From NCBI RefSeq assembly GCF_900114035.1, contig NZ_FORP01000026.1:29061-93060 (forward strand): 64,000 nt of DNA, read 5' to 3'. Below the pieces are notes generated by a model that saw only the letters and a list, made by a program, of their open reading frames with translations, ran no database searches and was not told where the DNA came from. This stretch comes from Amycolatopsis sacchari. Its GTDB lineage: Bacteria; Actinomycetota; Actinomycetes; Mycobacteriales; Pseudonocardiaceae. Positions 56,662-64,000 of this stretch are shown piece after piece. A program made the translations under genes and the position numbers. Each line of letters opens with the position of its first letter. The stretch's first letter is position 1.

Positions 56662-57417
56662 ATGACCACCGCTTTCTCCGGCACGCTGCCGGGTCTGGAC
56701 CTGCCCGCCGGCCGCTGGCACGGCCCGCTGTGGCTGACCGACGAGCCGCTGACCGAGCCCGGCCGCTTCCGTGACTGCATCGCGGCGTTCGAGCGCACGG
56801 GCCTGTGGCCGGTGCTGGTGCCGCACGACGAGCGGTTCGCGGCGAACGGGGAGGACTGGGTGGACGACCGGGGCAGGCTCGCCCCGGCCACGCACCGGAT
56901 CGACGCGGTGGACGTGGCGGAGACGTTGTCGCGCTGGTGGGATCCGTTCTGCTGCGCGGGCGGCACGGGCTGCCTGCGCCCGTTCGGGGCGAGTTTCCCT
57001 GGCCTGGCGCGGAAATCGCAGCTGCGGGTGGATCCGTACGCCGAGGCGGGCAACACGGGGTCGATCCTCGTGCGCCGCGGCACGTACCGGCTGGGCCTGG
57101 TGGCGGTCGAGCGGCCCGCGGACGTCCCCGCCGCGCTGGGCTGGACGGGCATGATCAAGTCGACCGACCAGGTGGCGGCGATCTCCGCGGTGCTGCGCAG
57201 CTGGGAGGACCGCTTCGGCGCGACGTTGGTCGTGCTGGGGTTCGACGAGCTGGAGCTGGCGGTGGCGGCGCCGCCCCGGTTGCAGAGCCGCGCGGTCGTG
57301 GTGGCGGCCGAGCACAGGGCGTTCTCGGTGCGGAGTTTTTCCGGTCAGCCGGGGAACCTGCGGGAGTACGCGGCGAGCCTGGTGCACCGGCGGCACTGGC
57401 GGTTCTCGTGGGACTGA
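56662..57417 (+). CDS. DUF4253 domain-containing protein
   Basis: A 251-residue soluble protein. The C-terminal DUF4253 domain includes LVAVERPADVPAALGWTGM, AAISAVLRSWEDRFGATLVV and the closing EYAASLVHRRHWRFSWD. An N-terminal part contains GLWPVLVPHDE and WWDPFCCAGGTGC with three cysteines. Function is unknown; some members sit near polymorphic toxin-immunity loci, but nothing here supports that. ATG 56662 follows GAGGGG. The DUF72 gene begins 10 bases after its stop. Confidence 0.85.
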   Translation: MTTAFSGTLPGLDLPAGRWHGPLWLTDEPLTEPGRFRDCIAAFERTGLWPVLVPHDERFAANGEDWVDDRGRLAPATHRIDAVDVAETLSRWWDPFCCAGGTGCLRPFGASFPGLARKSQLRVDPYAEAGNTGSILVRRGTYRLGLVAVERPADVPAALGWTGMIKSTDQVAAISAVLRSWEDRFGATLVVLGFDELELAVAAPPRLQSRAVVVAAEHRAFSVRSFSGQPGNLREYAASLVHRRHWRFSWD

Positions 57418-57427
57418 GGAGGATGCG

Positions 57428-58261
57428 ATCGAGCTGAGGATCGGCACGTCGGGCTGGCGGTACCCGCCCTGGCGCGGCACCTTCTACCCGAAGGGCCTCG
57501 TGCAGCGACGCGAGCTGGAGTACCTCTCGCGGCGGATGAACTCGGCCGAGATCAACGGGTCGTTCTACTCGTTGCAGCGGCCGGAGCGGTACCGGCTGTG
57601 GTACGAGCAGACCCCGGAGGACTTCGTGTTCGCCGTGAAGGGCGGCCGGTACCTCACGCACATGAAGCGGCTGCTGGACGTCGAGGTCCCGCTGGCGAAC
57701 TTCTACGCGTCGGGTGTGCTGGCGCTGGGGCACAAGCTGGGGCCGATCCTGTGGCAGCTGCCGCCGCAGCTGGCGTTCGACGCGGAAAGGCTGTCGGCGT
57801 TCTTCGCGCTCCTGCCCCGTACCACGCACGAGGCGGCGGAGCTGGCGAAGAAGCACGACGACAAGCTGAAGGGGGAAGCGCACACGGATCCGGGCGAGGA
57901 TCGTCCGTTGCGGTACGCGCTGGAGGTGCGGCATCCGAGCTTCCAGACGCCGGAGTTCCCGGAGTTGTTGCGCGCCAACGGAATCGCGTCCGTGGTGGCG
58001 GATTCCGCGGGCACGTGGATCACGCTGGAGGAGGTCACGGCGGACTTCGTCTACGTCCGCCTCCACGGTGACGAGGAGCTGTACACGAGCGGCTACAGCG
58101 AGGCGGCGCTGAAGCGCTGGGCGGAGAAGATCCAGCGCTGGCAAGGCGACACCCGCGACGCATACGTCTATTTCGACAACGACACCAAGGTGAAGGCCCC
58201 CACGGACGCGATCGCCCTGGCGGAGCTCATGACGGGCGACGCGGGGAAGCGGCGCCGGTAG
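57428..58261 (+). CDS. DUF72 (YecE) protein with an apparent ATC start
   Basis: A 277-residue protein of the DUF72/YecE family, a TIM-barrel of unknown function. The conserved N-terminus ELRIGTSGWRYPPWRGTFYP lies before the first in-frame ATG/GTG/TTG (GTG at 57500), so using that codon would delete the first strand. GAGGAGG at 57416-57422 stands five bases before ATC 57428, and no stop separates them, so an ATC (Ile-type) start is the best reading. CTG 57434 is the other option. An ATG at 57423 is out of frame and stops after four codons. Other motifs: INGSFYSLQRPERY, LWQLPPQLAFD and VYVRLHGDEELYTSGYS. Confidence 0.82.
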   Translation: MELRIGTSGWRYPPWRGTFYPKGLVQRRELEYLSRRMNSAEINGSFYSLQRPERYRLWYEQTPEDFVFAVKGGRYLTHMKRLLDVEVPLANFYASGVLALGHKLGPILWQLPPQLAFDAERLSAFFALLPRTTHEAAELAKKHDDKLKGEAHTDPGEDRPLRYALEVRHPSFQTPEFPELLRANGIASVVADSAGTWITLEEVTADFVYVRLHGDEELYTSGYSEAALKRWAEKIQRWQGDTRDAYVYFDNDTKVKAPTDAIALAELMTGDAGKRRR

Positions 58262-58706
58262 CTGGCGGCCGAACACCGGGGGTGTGTACGGCATCCGCAC
58301 CGGGCCCGGGCCTGGCCTTATCTCGCCGCACCCGGGCATCCCGCACCAGCCGCGCCGCCACCCCAGGCTCACGCACCGCACGAGCCACGCCGCCGCACGC
58401 TCGCGCACCGCACAGCCCGCCCGCCACCCGCGGCATCCCGCACCGCACGGCCCGCTCCGCCACTCCCGGCTCACCCACCGCGCAGCCCGCGCCGCCGCCC
58501 GCCCCCGGCGTCATGCCGCGCCGCGCCACCCACCGCCGCGCCGCCCGGCGCAACCAACCCCGAACAGCCGACAGCCCGGCTCACCCGCGACCTCCCGGAG
58601 TCGCAAGGCGGGCCGGGCTGCGAGACAGCCACTCCACCACCGGGGCAGGGCACCCGAGAACAGACCCCGAACGAAACTGCGCCGAGGCGCCCTGTCAACC
58701 GGCGGA
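58262..58706. other. gene-free low-complexity stretch
   Basis: About 445 bases between convergent DUF72 and PfpI genes. The part 58360-58510 repeats GCACCGCAC and CAGCCCGC words loosely. No frame has a plausible start or domain. Confidence 0.5.
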
Positions 58707-58844
58707 CCGCACAACGGTCACCGCGCAACCGATCACCGCACAACTGGTCATCGCGGAACCATCACCGCGCAACCGATCACCCGCGCAACCGGTCACCGCG
58801 GAACCATCACCGCACAACGTTCACCGCGGACCGCACAGCGATCA
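58707..58844. repeat. degenerate 14-16 bp tandem repeat ending on the PfpI stop codon
   Basis: Eight or nine tandem copies of a unit like CCGCGCAACCGATCA, varying at a few positions and by one base in length. The array runs up to and includes the stop codon of the PfpI gene at 58842-58844, so the gene end may have supplied or absorbed one unit. Confidence 0.75.
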
Positions 58845-59414
58845 CGCGCTCTTCGCCTGGGCGCGGTGCTTGCCCTCGGCGATCTCCTCGACCATCTTCG
58901 CGCAGAAGGCCGGCAGGTCGTCGGGCTTCCGGCTGGTCACGAAACCGCCGTCGACCACGACCTCCTCGTCGACCCACTCAGCACCGGCGTTGCGCAGGTC
59001 CGTCTGCAGGCTCGGCCACGACGTCATCCGCCGCCCGCGCACCACATCCGCCTCGATGAGCGTCCACGGCGCGTGACAGATCGCGGCCACCGGCTTCTGC
59101 TGGTCGAAGAACCCGTGCACGAACTGCACCACGTTCTTGTCCGTGCGCAGGAAATCGGGGTTCGCCACCCCACCGGGCAGCACCAGCCCGTCGTAGTCGT
59201 CCGGCGAAACGTCGGTCACGACCTTGTCCACCGGGAAGGTGTCCGCCTTGTCGAGGTGGTTGAAGGCCTGGATCTCGCCGCTCTTGGTGGACACCAGCTC
59301 CGGCTGCCCGCCTGCCTGCTGCACCGCCTTCCACGGCTCGGTCAGCTCGACCTGCTCGGTGCCCTCCGGCGCCACCACGAACGCGACGCGCTTGCCGGCG
59401 AGTTCGTTCGCCAC
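58842..59414 (-). CDS. DJ-1/PfpI family protein (type 1 glutamine amidotransferase-like)
   Basis: A 190-residue DJ-1/PfpI protein. The N-terminal RVAFVVAPEGTEQVELTEPW supplies the conserved Glu, the central GLVLPGGVANPDFLRTD is typical, and the nucleophile elbow is AAICHAPWTL with the reactive Cys followed by His. Members of this YhbO/PfpI branch act in stress response as glyoxalase- or deglycase-like enzymes; the exact activity is debated. The start is GTG at 59414. It is divergent from the RpiR-type regulator. Confidence 0.9.
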   Translation of the reverse strand: MANELAGKRVAFVVAPEGTEQVELTEPWKAVQQAGGQPELVSTKSGEIQAFNHLDKADTFPVDKVVTDVSPDDYDGLVLPGGVANPDFLRTDKNVVQFVHGFFDQQKPVAAICHAPWTLIEADVVRGRRMTSWPSLQTDLRNAGAEWVDEEVVVDGGFVTSRKPDDLPAFCAKMVEEIAEGKHRAQAKSA

Positions 59415-59538
59415 GGTCGCACTCCTTCCGTCCTCGAAGACCTCTGAAAAATCCGTTCCCGCACCGCATACCCCGCCGCCGCGAAGCACGAAACATCGCG
59501 GCGTTTACCAGTCCGAAACGCGCCGACCCCTTGCCAAC

Positions 59539-59554
59539 TGGAATCTAGATTGCA
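59539..59554. promoter_or_regulatory. palindromic operator upstream of the RpiR-type regulator
   Basis: TGGAATCTAGATTGCA is a 16-base palindrome with one mismatched pair around a perfect AATCTAGATT core, 39 bases before the regulator's ATG. MurR/RpiR proteins bind such sites, so it is a candidate autoregulatory site for the transporter-peptidase operon. Confidence 0.65.
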
Positions 59555-59592
59555 AGCATCGAGGTGACTGCAACCGATCTTACGGAGCTGGC

Positions 59593-60405
59593 ATGCTGGC
59601 CGAGCGGATCCGCGACCACGCGGGAAGCCTGTCGAAGACCGACCGGCTCATCGCCGAGCACCTCCTCGAACACCGGGAGGAGCTGCCCTTCCTGCGCGCC
59701 GCCGAGATCGCCGAACGGCTCGGGGTCAGCGCCGCCAGCATCACCCGCTTCGCGCAGCGCCTCGGCCTCGACGGCTACCCCCGCCTGCAGGACGAAGTGC
59801 GCCTGGAACTACGCGCCGCCCTCGCCCCGCCGACACCGCCGACGCAGGGCGAAGGCCGCTTCGCCCACCTGTGGGAGCGCGAGCTGCAGAACCTCGAAGC
59901 CCTGCGCCGCCTGCCCGAGGACCTCCTCGACGGCGCCGCGCGCATGATCGCCGACGCCGCCAACGTCTGGGTCATCGGCGGGCGCGCCTCGCAGGCGCCT
60001 GCCGAGATGCTCGCCTACTCCCTCGGCCGCGTGCGCGACCGCGTTCGCCCGCTGCACGCCTCGGCGCTGCACGAGGCGGAAGCCCTCCTCGACCTGGGAC
60101 CAGGCGACCTCCTCGTCGCGCTGTCGTTCCGCCGCTACAGCTCCAGCACCGCCCGCATCGGCCGCCTGTTCGCCGAGCGGGACGTCCCGATCCTGCTGAT
60201 CACCGACGACGGCAACCCCTCACTGGCCGGCCTCGCGAAGCTCGTGCTGCGCGTGTCGAGCAAGGCGCCCGGCGCCCTGCCCTCGATGACGGCCGCGACC
60301 AGCCTGTCCCTCGCGCTCACGCTCGGCGTCCTCGGCTACTGCGGCGGCGACCGCCTCGAAGCCGGTGAACAGCTCAGCCGCGAGCTGCACGCCTTCGAAG
60401 ACTGA
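59593..60405 (+). CDS. MurR/RpiR family regulator (HTH plus SIS)
   Basis: A 270-residue regulator. The N-terminal HTH_6 domain contains EIAERLGVSAASITRFAQRL (residues about 38-57). The C-terminal SIS domain (VWVIGGRASQAPAEMLAYSL, LLVALSFRRYSSSTARIGRL, PILLITDDGNPSLAGLA) normally binds a phosphosugar but in several actinobacterial members senses other ligands. It is the first gene of a run with an MHS transporter 10 bases later and an M20 peptidase. It therefore probably regulates uptake and hydrolysis of the transported compound. Confidence 0.9.
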   Translation: MLAERIRDHAGSLSKTDRLIAEHLLEHREELPFLRAAEIAERLGVSAASITRFAQRLGLDGYPRLQDEVRLELRAALAPPTPPTQGEGRFAHLWERELQNLEALRRLPEDLLDGAARMIADAANVWVIGGRASQAPAEMLAYSLGRVRDRVRPLHASALHEAEALLDLGPGDLLVALSFRRYSSSTARIGRLFAERDVPILLITDDGNPSLAGLAKLVLRVSSKAPGALPSMTAATSLSLALTLGVLGYCGGDRLEAGEQLSRELHAFED

Positions 60406-60414
60406 AAGGGAACC

Positions 60415-61707
60415 ATGACCGAGATCCAGGCGGCGCCCGCGAGCACGCGCCGCATGACCCCGGCACAGCGGCGCGCGGTGTTCGCCGGGGCGATCGGCAA
60501 CGCCGTGGAGTGGGTCGACTGGGCCGTCTACTCGACGTTCGCCTCGGTGTTCAGCGGCCAGTTCTTCCCCGCTGGCAACGAAACCGCCGCCCTGTTGTCG
60601 ACGCTGGTGGTGTTCGCCGTCGGCTTCTTCATGCGCCCGATCGGTGCCGCCGTGCTGGGCAGTTACGGCGACCGCCACGGCCGGAAGAAGGCGATGACGC
60701 TCACCATCGGGCTGATGGCGGGCGCCGCGCTGGTCATCGCCGTGTGCCCCGGGTACTCGAAGATCGGCCTCGCCGCGCCGGTCGTGCTGTTGCTCGCCCG
60801 GCTCGTGCAGGGTTTCTCGGCCGGTGGTGAATTCGGCACGTCCTCGGCGTTCCTGGTCGAGTCGGCCGCGCCGGGACGCCGGGCGTTCGCCGGTTCGTGG
60901 CAGCAGGTTTCGGTCGGGGCGGGCACGCTGATCGCGTCGTTGCTCGGCACCGTTTTGACGTCCACACTGGACAGTGCCGCGCTGCAGAGCTGGGGCTGGC
61001 GCTTGGCTTTCGCCGTCGGTGGTCTGCTGGGTCTAGTAGGGTTGTGGTTGCGGGTCTCGGTGCCCGAGACGGAGTCGTTCAAGCAGGTCGCGCCGGAACG
61101 CAGGCGCAACCCGCTCAAGACGATGCTGCTGGAGCACCCGGGTGCCGCGCTGCGGGTCGCCGGAATCACCATCGCCGGCACCCTCACCTACTACCTGTGG
61201 GTGAGCTACCTGCCCTCCTACGCCCACGTGACGACCGGCATCCCGCTCAAGACCGCCTTGCTGGCGAACACGATCGGGCTCGCCCTCTTCCTCGTCCTGC
61301 TGCCGTTCGGCGGGCTCCTGTCGGACCGGTGGGGCCGCAAACCGACGCTGCTGCTGTTCGCCGCCGGGTTCGCCGTGCTCGCGTGGCCGCTGTTGTCCTT
61401 GCTGGACAACAGTTTCTGGAACGTTTTCGTCGTCGAGCTGGTCGGGCTGGTGCTCATCGTCGGCTACTCAGCGAACTGCGCGGTGGTGATGGCCGAGCAG
61501 TTCCCGCCGGAGGTCCGCACCACCGGTATCGCCCTGCCGTACGCGCTCGCCGTCGCGATCTTCGGCGGCACCGCGCCCTACATCACCACCTGGATGAGTA
61601 CCTCCGGCCACCGGGACCTGGTCTGGGTCTACGTCGTGGTCGCCGCGCTGATCGGCGTGCTCGTGTACGCCACGATGCCGGAAACGAAAGGGAGAGAACT
61701 GAAGTGA
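60415..61707 (+). CDS. MFS transporter, metabolite:H+ symporter (MHS) family
   Basis: A 430-residue symporter of 12 helices. MHS features are GNAVEWVDWAVYSTFASVFS at the first helix, the loop motif GSYGDRHGRKKAMTLTI, and VQGFSAGGEFGTSSAFLVES. The second-half loop is GLLSDRWGRKPTLLL. Relatives carry organic acids, betaines, or dicarboxylates with protons. It stands between the RpiR regulator and the M20 peptidase, whose GTG overlaps its stop by four bases, so its substrate is probably what the peptidase hydrolyses. Confidence 0.92.
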   Translation: MTEIQAAPASTRRMTPAQRRAVFAGAIGNAVEWVDWAVYSTFASVFSGQFFPAGNETAALLSTLVVFAVGFFMRPIGAAVLGSYGDRHGRKKAMTLTIGLMAGAALVIAVCPGYSKIGLAAPVVLLLARLVQGFSAGGEFGTSSAFLVESAAPGRRAFAGSWQQVSVGAGTLIASLLGTVLTSTLDSAALQSWGWRLAFAVGGLLGLVGLWLRVSVPETESFKQVAPERRRNPLKTMLLEHPGAALRVAGITIAGTLTYYLWVSYLPSYAHVTTGIPLKTALLANTIGLALFLVLLPFGGLLSDRWGRKPTLLLFAAGFAVLAWPLLSLLDNSFWNVFVVELVGLVLIVGYSANCAVVMAEQFPPEVRTTGIALPYALAVAIFGGTAPYITTWMSTSGHRDLVWVYVVVAALIGVLVYATMPETKGRELK

Positions 61708-62852
61708 CCGACCCGAAAGCGTTGCTGGACTGGGTTTCCGGACACCGCGACGACCTGCTGGCCGACCTGCGGACGTACGTGGAACTGGAATCCCCCAGTG
61801 GCGACAAGGAGTCCCTGAACACCACACTGGCGTGGCTGGGTTCCTGGCTCGGCGAGCGCCTCGGCGAGCCGGAGCGGCTCCACCGGGTCGACGGCGGTGC
61901 GTACGGCGACATCGAGGTGCGTGACTACCCCGGCACGGGTGACAAGCCGATCCTGTTGCTGTGCCACTACGACACGGTGTGGCCACTGGGCACGCTCGCC
62001 GAGATCCCGTTCCGGATCGACGGCGATCGCGGCACCGGTCCGGGCATCTTCGACATGAAGTCGGGTCTCGTCCACGCCGTGTGGGCGCTGCGGGCGCTGG
62101 ACGCGTTCGGCCTGCCGCGACCGCCGATCCGGTTGCTGCTCAACGGTGACGAGGAGATCGGCAGCCTCGCGTCACGTCCCGTCATCGAGGCGGAGGCGCG
62201 GGGGGTCGCTGCCGCGCTGGTGTTCGAGGCGAGTGCCGCGGGCGCGATCAAGACCGGCCGCAAAGGCGTGGGCATCTTCCGTGTCGAGGCGACGGGCGTC
62301 GAGGCGCACGCGGGCCTGGACCCGGAGAAGGGCTGCAGCGCGATCGACGAGATCGCGCGTGTCGTGCTGTACCTGCACGGGCTGACGGACCTGTCGCGCG
62401 GGACGAGCGTCAACGTCGGGATCATCGAGGGCGGGACCGGCACGAACGTGGCGGCGGGCCGGGCGAGCGCGCGGCTGGACGTGCGGGTCGCGAGCCAGGA
62501 CGAGGCGGAGCGGATCGACCGGGCGCTGGCCGACCTGCGCCCGCACGACCCGCGCGCGACGCTGGAGGTGTCGGGCGAGTGGAACCGGCCGGTGATGGAG
62601 CGCACGCCGAGCACGGTCGCGCTGTACGAGCGGGCGCGGGACATCGCGCGGGAGCTCGGGATCCAGCTGGAGGAGGTCACGGTGGGCGGTGCCAGCGACG
62701 GGAACTTCGTGTCCGCGCTGGGCGTCCCGGTGCTCGACGGGTTCGGCGCGGTCGGTGACGGTGCGCACGCCCGGCACGAGCACATCAGTGTCCAGGGCAT
62801 GCTCGAACGCACGGCCCTCGCGGCGGCGACGCTCACCGCACTGGCGGGCTAG
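61704..62852 (+). CDS. M20 family metallopeptidase (carboxypeptidase G2-like)
   Basis: A 382-residue zinc peptidase of the M20A/glutamate carboxypeptidase type. Metal ligands can be placed as His in LLLCHYDTVWP, Asp in GIFDMKSG, the catalytic Glu-Glu in LNGDEEIGS, and a late His in ARHEHISVQG. The dimerisation domain starts near GVGIFRVEATGVEAHAG. It probably removes an acyl or glutamyl group from the imported substrate in the cytoplasm. The start is GTG at 61704, overlapping the transporter stop. Confidence 0.92.
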   Translation: MTDPKALLDWVSGHRDDLLADLRTYVELESPSGDKESLNTTLAWLGSWLGERLGEPERLHRVDGGAYGDIEVRDYPGTGDKPILLLCHYDTVWPLGTLAEIPFRIDGDRGTGPGIFDMKSGLVHAVWALRALDAFGLPRPPIRLLLNGDEEIGSLASRPVIEAEARGVAAALVFEASAAGAIKTGRKGVGIFRVEATGVEAHAGLDPEKGCSAIDEIARVVLYLHGLTDLSRGTSVNVGIIEGGTGTNVAAGRASARLDVRVASQDEAERIDRALADLRPHDPRATLEVSGEWNRPVMERTPSTVALYERARDIARELGIQLEEVTVGGASDGNFVSALGVPVLDGFGAVGDGAHARHEHISVQGMLERTALAAATLTALAG

Positions 62853-62880
62853 GCGGCGGTCCGGCTGGGACAATGGGGGG

Positions 62881-63816
62881 ATGGAGTCCGTCTACGCCAT
62901 CCCCCTGCACAACCGGTTCCGCGGCATCACCGTCCGGGAGGGCGTACTGTTGCACGGCCCGGCGGGCTGGGGCGAGTTCTGCCCGTTCGCCGACTACTCG
63001 GACGCGGAAAGCGCCCCGTGGCTCGCGGCGGCGGTGGAGGCCAGTGAGGTGGGCTGGCCGGAGCCGGTGCGGGACCGCGTAGAAGTGAACACGACGGTGC
63101 CGGTCGTGTCGCCGGAGCGGGCGTACGAGCTGGTCGCGGCGTCGGGCTGCCGCACGGCGAAGGTGAAGGTCGCCGATCCCCGCTCGTCACTGGCGGACGA
63201 CTGTGATCGGGTCGCCGCGGTGCGTGACGCACTGGGCCCGTCCGGCGCGATCCGCATCGATGCGAACACGGCGTGGGATGTGGACACAGCGGTAAAGTCG
63301 ATCAGGGAGCTTGACAGGGCTGCGGACCGCCTGGAGTACGCCGAGCAGCCCTGTCCGTCCATTGAGGACTTAGCGGCGGTCCGCCGCCGCGTAGATGTCC
63401 GAATCGCCGCCGACGAGTCGATCCGCCGCGCAGAGGACCCACTGAAGGTAGCGGTCGCCGACGCGGCAGACGTGGCCGTGATCAAGGTAGCCCCACTCGG
63501 CGGTGTGCGGCGAGCACTGGAGGTCGCGGAAGCGTGCGGCCTGCCGTGCGTGGTTTCGTCGGCGGTGGAGACGAGCGTCGGCCTCGCGGCAGGCCTGGCA
63601 CTGGCAGGCGCCCTGCCCGCACTGGACTTCGCCTGCGGCCTGGGCACAAGATCCCTACTCACAGGCGACGTGACCAGCGAGGAACTGTCCCCTGTGGACG
63701 GTTACTTGCCGGTGCTGCGAACCGCACCGACCCCAGACCGCTTCGACGAATTCGCCGCCCCAGAAGAAACCCGGAAACACTGGCAAGCCCGCCTAACCAG
63801 AATCCAAGCACTCTGA
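62881..63816 (+). CDS. menC: o-succinylbenzoate synthase MenC
   Basis: A 311-residue enolase-superfamily enzyme for menaquinone synthesis, dehydrating SHCHC to o-succinylbenzoate. The catalytic and metal residues appear in order: Lys in RTAKVKVAD, Asp in IRIDANTAWD, Glu in LEYAEQPC, Asp in RIAADESIR and the second Lys in AVIKVAPLGG. The N-terminal capping domain is short, as in actinobacterial MenC. Some enolases of this type have N-acylamino acid racemase side activity, which would fit the adjacent peptidase, but the short actinobacterial form points to MenC. Confidence 0.9.
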   Translation: MESVYAIPLHNRFRGITVREGVLLHGPAGWGEFCPFADYSDAESAPWLAAAVEASEVGWPEPVRDRVEVNTTVPVVSPERAYELVAASGCRTAKVKVADPRSSLADDCDRVAAVRDALGPSGAIRIDANTAWDVDTAVKSIRELDRAADRLEYAEQPCPSIEDLAAVRRRVDVRIAADESIRRAEDPLKVAVADAADVAVIKVAPLGGVRRALEVAEACGLPCVVSSAVETSVGLAAGLALAGALPALDFACGLGTRSLLTGDVTSEELSPVDGYLPVLRTAPTPDRFDEFAAPEETRKHWQARLTRIQAL

Positions 63817-63835
63817 CGCCCACACCGCCCACACA

Positions 63836-63902
63836 CCGCACCCAGCAACGAAACGGAAGCGGCCCCACGCCCCGCTCCTCCCCCGCCTCGATCCCCAGCT
63901 GC
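63836..63902. repeat. truncated inverted copy of the 17.7 kb intergenic repeat
   Basis: On the minus strand this stretch matches 17854-17918 closely: both carry CTGGGGATCG, GGCGGGGG and GGCCGCTTCCGTT, then CGTTGC and GGGTGCGG, with a few differences in between. The hairpin head is missing here because the insertion element begins where the match stops. Confidence 0.7.
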
Positions 63903-63910
63903 CTTAGAGA

Positions 63911-64000
63911 TCAGTTCAGAATGAGCTTGCGTAGGCAGATGATTGAGCAGGCCACGCTGAGGATGGCCTGGTGGACATCGGCTCGGCGTTCAGTGCGGAG
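63911..64000 (-). mobile_element. IS5-like transposase, C-terminal 29 residues (cut by window edge)
   Basis: Reading the minus strand from the window edge to the stop at 63911 gives LRTERRADVHQAILSVACSI followed by ICLRKLILN. This is the typical end of Streptomyces-type IS5-family DDE transposases (ERRAD...CLRRL). The body lies outside the window. GAGATCAGTTCAGAATGAGC at 63907-63926 may contain the terminal repeat. Confidence 0.75.

Noticed and set aside
58707..58844. Possible CRISPR array
   Set aside because: Units are only about 15 bases, contiguous and degenerate, with no spacers and no cas genes nearby.
58282..59447. Plus-strand frames across the 58 kb repeats
   Set aside because: His/Pro/Arg-rich translation of tandem repeats running into the antisense of the PfpI gene.

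Overview
The window reads as chromosome of a high-GC actinomycete, most likely Pseudonocardiales (Amycolatopsis-like). Supporting signs are the GC-rich third positions, many GTG starts, many 1-4 base start/stop overlaps, a Streptomyces-type conservon (sensor kinase, roadblock, DUF742, small GTPase), an Rpf lysozyme-like factor, a TetR-R2lox pair, an F420-type luciferase-like oxidoreductase and menaquinone synthesis. No rRNA, tRNA or CRISPR array was recognised. Coding density is high; the few long gene-free stretches carry inverted or degenerate tandem repeats.

Layout. 1-12.4 kb is a housekeeping block: an alpha/beta hydrolase fragment, a MarR-MFS pair, an AzgA-type purine permease, DUF2530, a sacsin-like GHKL ATPase overlapping DUF3027, a glutaminyl cyclotransferase-like lipoprotein, an MFS protein, a DUF2771 lipoprotein, a cold-shock protein and a HAD phosphatase. 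12.4-19.6 kb holds TetR-R2lox, a VOC protein, an acyl-CoA synthetase, PhzF, YccF, a metallophosphatase and a NagD-like HAD. 19.6-27.8 kb is a molybdenum block: modABC with a HTH-TOBE regulator, moaA-moaD, then rpf behind a CRP-like site and a structured leader, then moaC and a mog-moaE fusion. 27.8-31.7 kb holds an ACT-malic enzyme, a small conserved protein and the helicase-associated partner of XPB.

32-51 kb looks like an accessory segment. It contains a conservon with duplicated roadblock and DUF742 genes, and a nitrate/sulfonate/taurine-type ABC importer split into two convergent transcripts. One of those transcripts carries a benzoylformate decarboxylase-like enzyme. A second NIT-domain kinase follows, divergent from a second solute-binding lipoprotein, and then two TetR-controlled catabolic genes (esterase, FAD monooxygenase). 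The XPB helicase at 51 kb resumes the conserved order. The order XPB, helicase-associated protein, moaC-mog-moaE, rpf, moaD-moaA, csp resembles, from memory, M. tuberculosis Rv0861c-Rv0871, so the 32-51 kb segment may be an insertion.

52.7-63.8 kb holds an LLM oxidoreductase and aldo-keto reductase opposite a TetR with two operator-like repeats, an arginase-family protein, a membrane protein, DUF4253, and a DUF72 gene that seems to start at ATC. It continues with a PfpI protein, then an RpiR-MHS transporter-M20 peptidase operon and MenC. The right edge cuts an IS5-like transposase abutting a truncated copy of an intergenic repeat whose fuller copy lies at 17.7-17.9 kb.
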